Below are positions 4,921-5,068 of a stretch of DNA of 5,068 bases, piece after piece (within the stretch, counting starts at the first letter, position 1; the number at the start of each line of letters is the position of its first letter). The notes under the pieces are model-generated. The model was given only the letters and a program-made list of their open reading frames with translations, was not told where the DNA came from and searched no databases. Both the position numbers and the translations under genes were made by a program. The DNA is from Christensenella sp036660175 (GTDB taxonomy: Bacteria > Bacillota > Clostridia > Christensenellales > Christensenellaceae), in the NCBI GenBank assembly GCA_036660175.1, contig JAVXBD010000085.1, positions 1 to 5,068 on the forward strand, read 5' to 3'.

Positions 4921-5068
4921 GCGTCGCCCGCGGTGCATGCGGAATGCCTGCATGGAGTGCTTTGGGGGTTTGAGGGTTGACGGAACAGAGATGAAGTGCA
5001 TGGAGTGCTTTGGGGGGTTCGGGTGTGAATTTGGGGGTTTGAAAGCTGACAGGACAGGGAGAAATGAG
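4921..5068 (+). repeat. right cluster of the same repeat family, 3' of the LacI gene
   Basis: Begins 21 bases after the regulator's stop codon. GCGTCGCCC(G/A)CGGTGCAT matches 15-32 on the left. The header TGCATGGAGTGCTTTG occurs twice (4949-4964 and 4997-5012) and also at 28-43. The final unit 5018-5057 matches 138-177 at 39 of 40 positions. Compared with the left copy there is a 15-base insertion (about 4939-4953) bounded by GCAT, and it creates a hairpin: CATGCGG (4936-4942) with CC-T-GCATG (4947-4954), a seven-pair stem with one bulged T. The cluster runs off the window edge. No T-run follows the hairpin, so no intrinsic terminator for the LacI operon is visible. Confidence 0.8.

Noticed and set aside
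5012..5059. G-quadruplex potential in the G runs of the right repeat cluster
   Set aside because: Only three long G runs are close together; the next run of three lies about 19 bases further on, so a stable structure is not supported.

Overview
The window looks like a low-to-moderate GC Firmicutes (Clostridia-type) chromosome. Shine-Dalgarno sites are purine-rich, promoters are AT-rich sigma-A type, the LacI-family regulator and thioredoxin have typical Firmicutes sequences, and the intergenic DNA carries G/purine-rich and palindromic repeats. No gene is cut by either edge. A genus cannot be named from the sequence alone.

Layout: (i) 1-610 has no convincing gene. It holds a cluster of about 40-bp purine-rich repeat units, a perfect 18-bp palindrome, a strong GC hairpin, a further repeat copy, and the probable terminator of the minus-strand genes. 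(ii) 611-3338 is a minus-strand block read right to left: a degenerate glycosyltransferase-like/GtrA fusion membrane protein, an ABC ATPase (FetA/YbbL type), its permease (FetB/YbbM, UPF0014), and a thioredoxin. The first three genes are tightly coupled (9-nt gap, then a 13-nt overlap). The thioredoxin has its own good promoter in the gap after the permease. (iii) 3339-3547 is a divergent control region with two face-to-face promoters whose -35 elements both contain TTTTGCAA. (iv) 3548-4899 is a plus-strand pair: a small membrane-anchored protein of unknown function and a full-length LacI/GalR-family regulator. (v) 4900-5068 holds another copy of the repeat cluster, in the same orientation as the left one, so the six-gene block is bracketed by direct repeats about 4.9 kb apart.

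Working model: the FetAB-like pair probably exports iron or another metal, which in Escherichia coli supports resistance to oxidative stress, and thioredoxin next to it fits a redox/metal homeostasis theme. What the GtrA-type protein adds is unclear. The LacI-family gene probably regulates its own promoter and perhaps the divergent operon, because a perfect 12-bp palindrome lies over its -35 box and a related half-site lies over the -35 of the opposing promoter. No sugar transport or catabolic gene lies next to the regulator, so its ligand cannot be guessed. The least ordinary features are the degenerate glycosyltransferase-GtrA fusion with an apparently leaderless promoter, the uncharacterised small membrane protein, and the repeat family. 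I see no clear sign of a defence, CRISPR or conjugative system.
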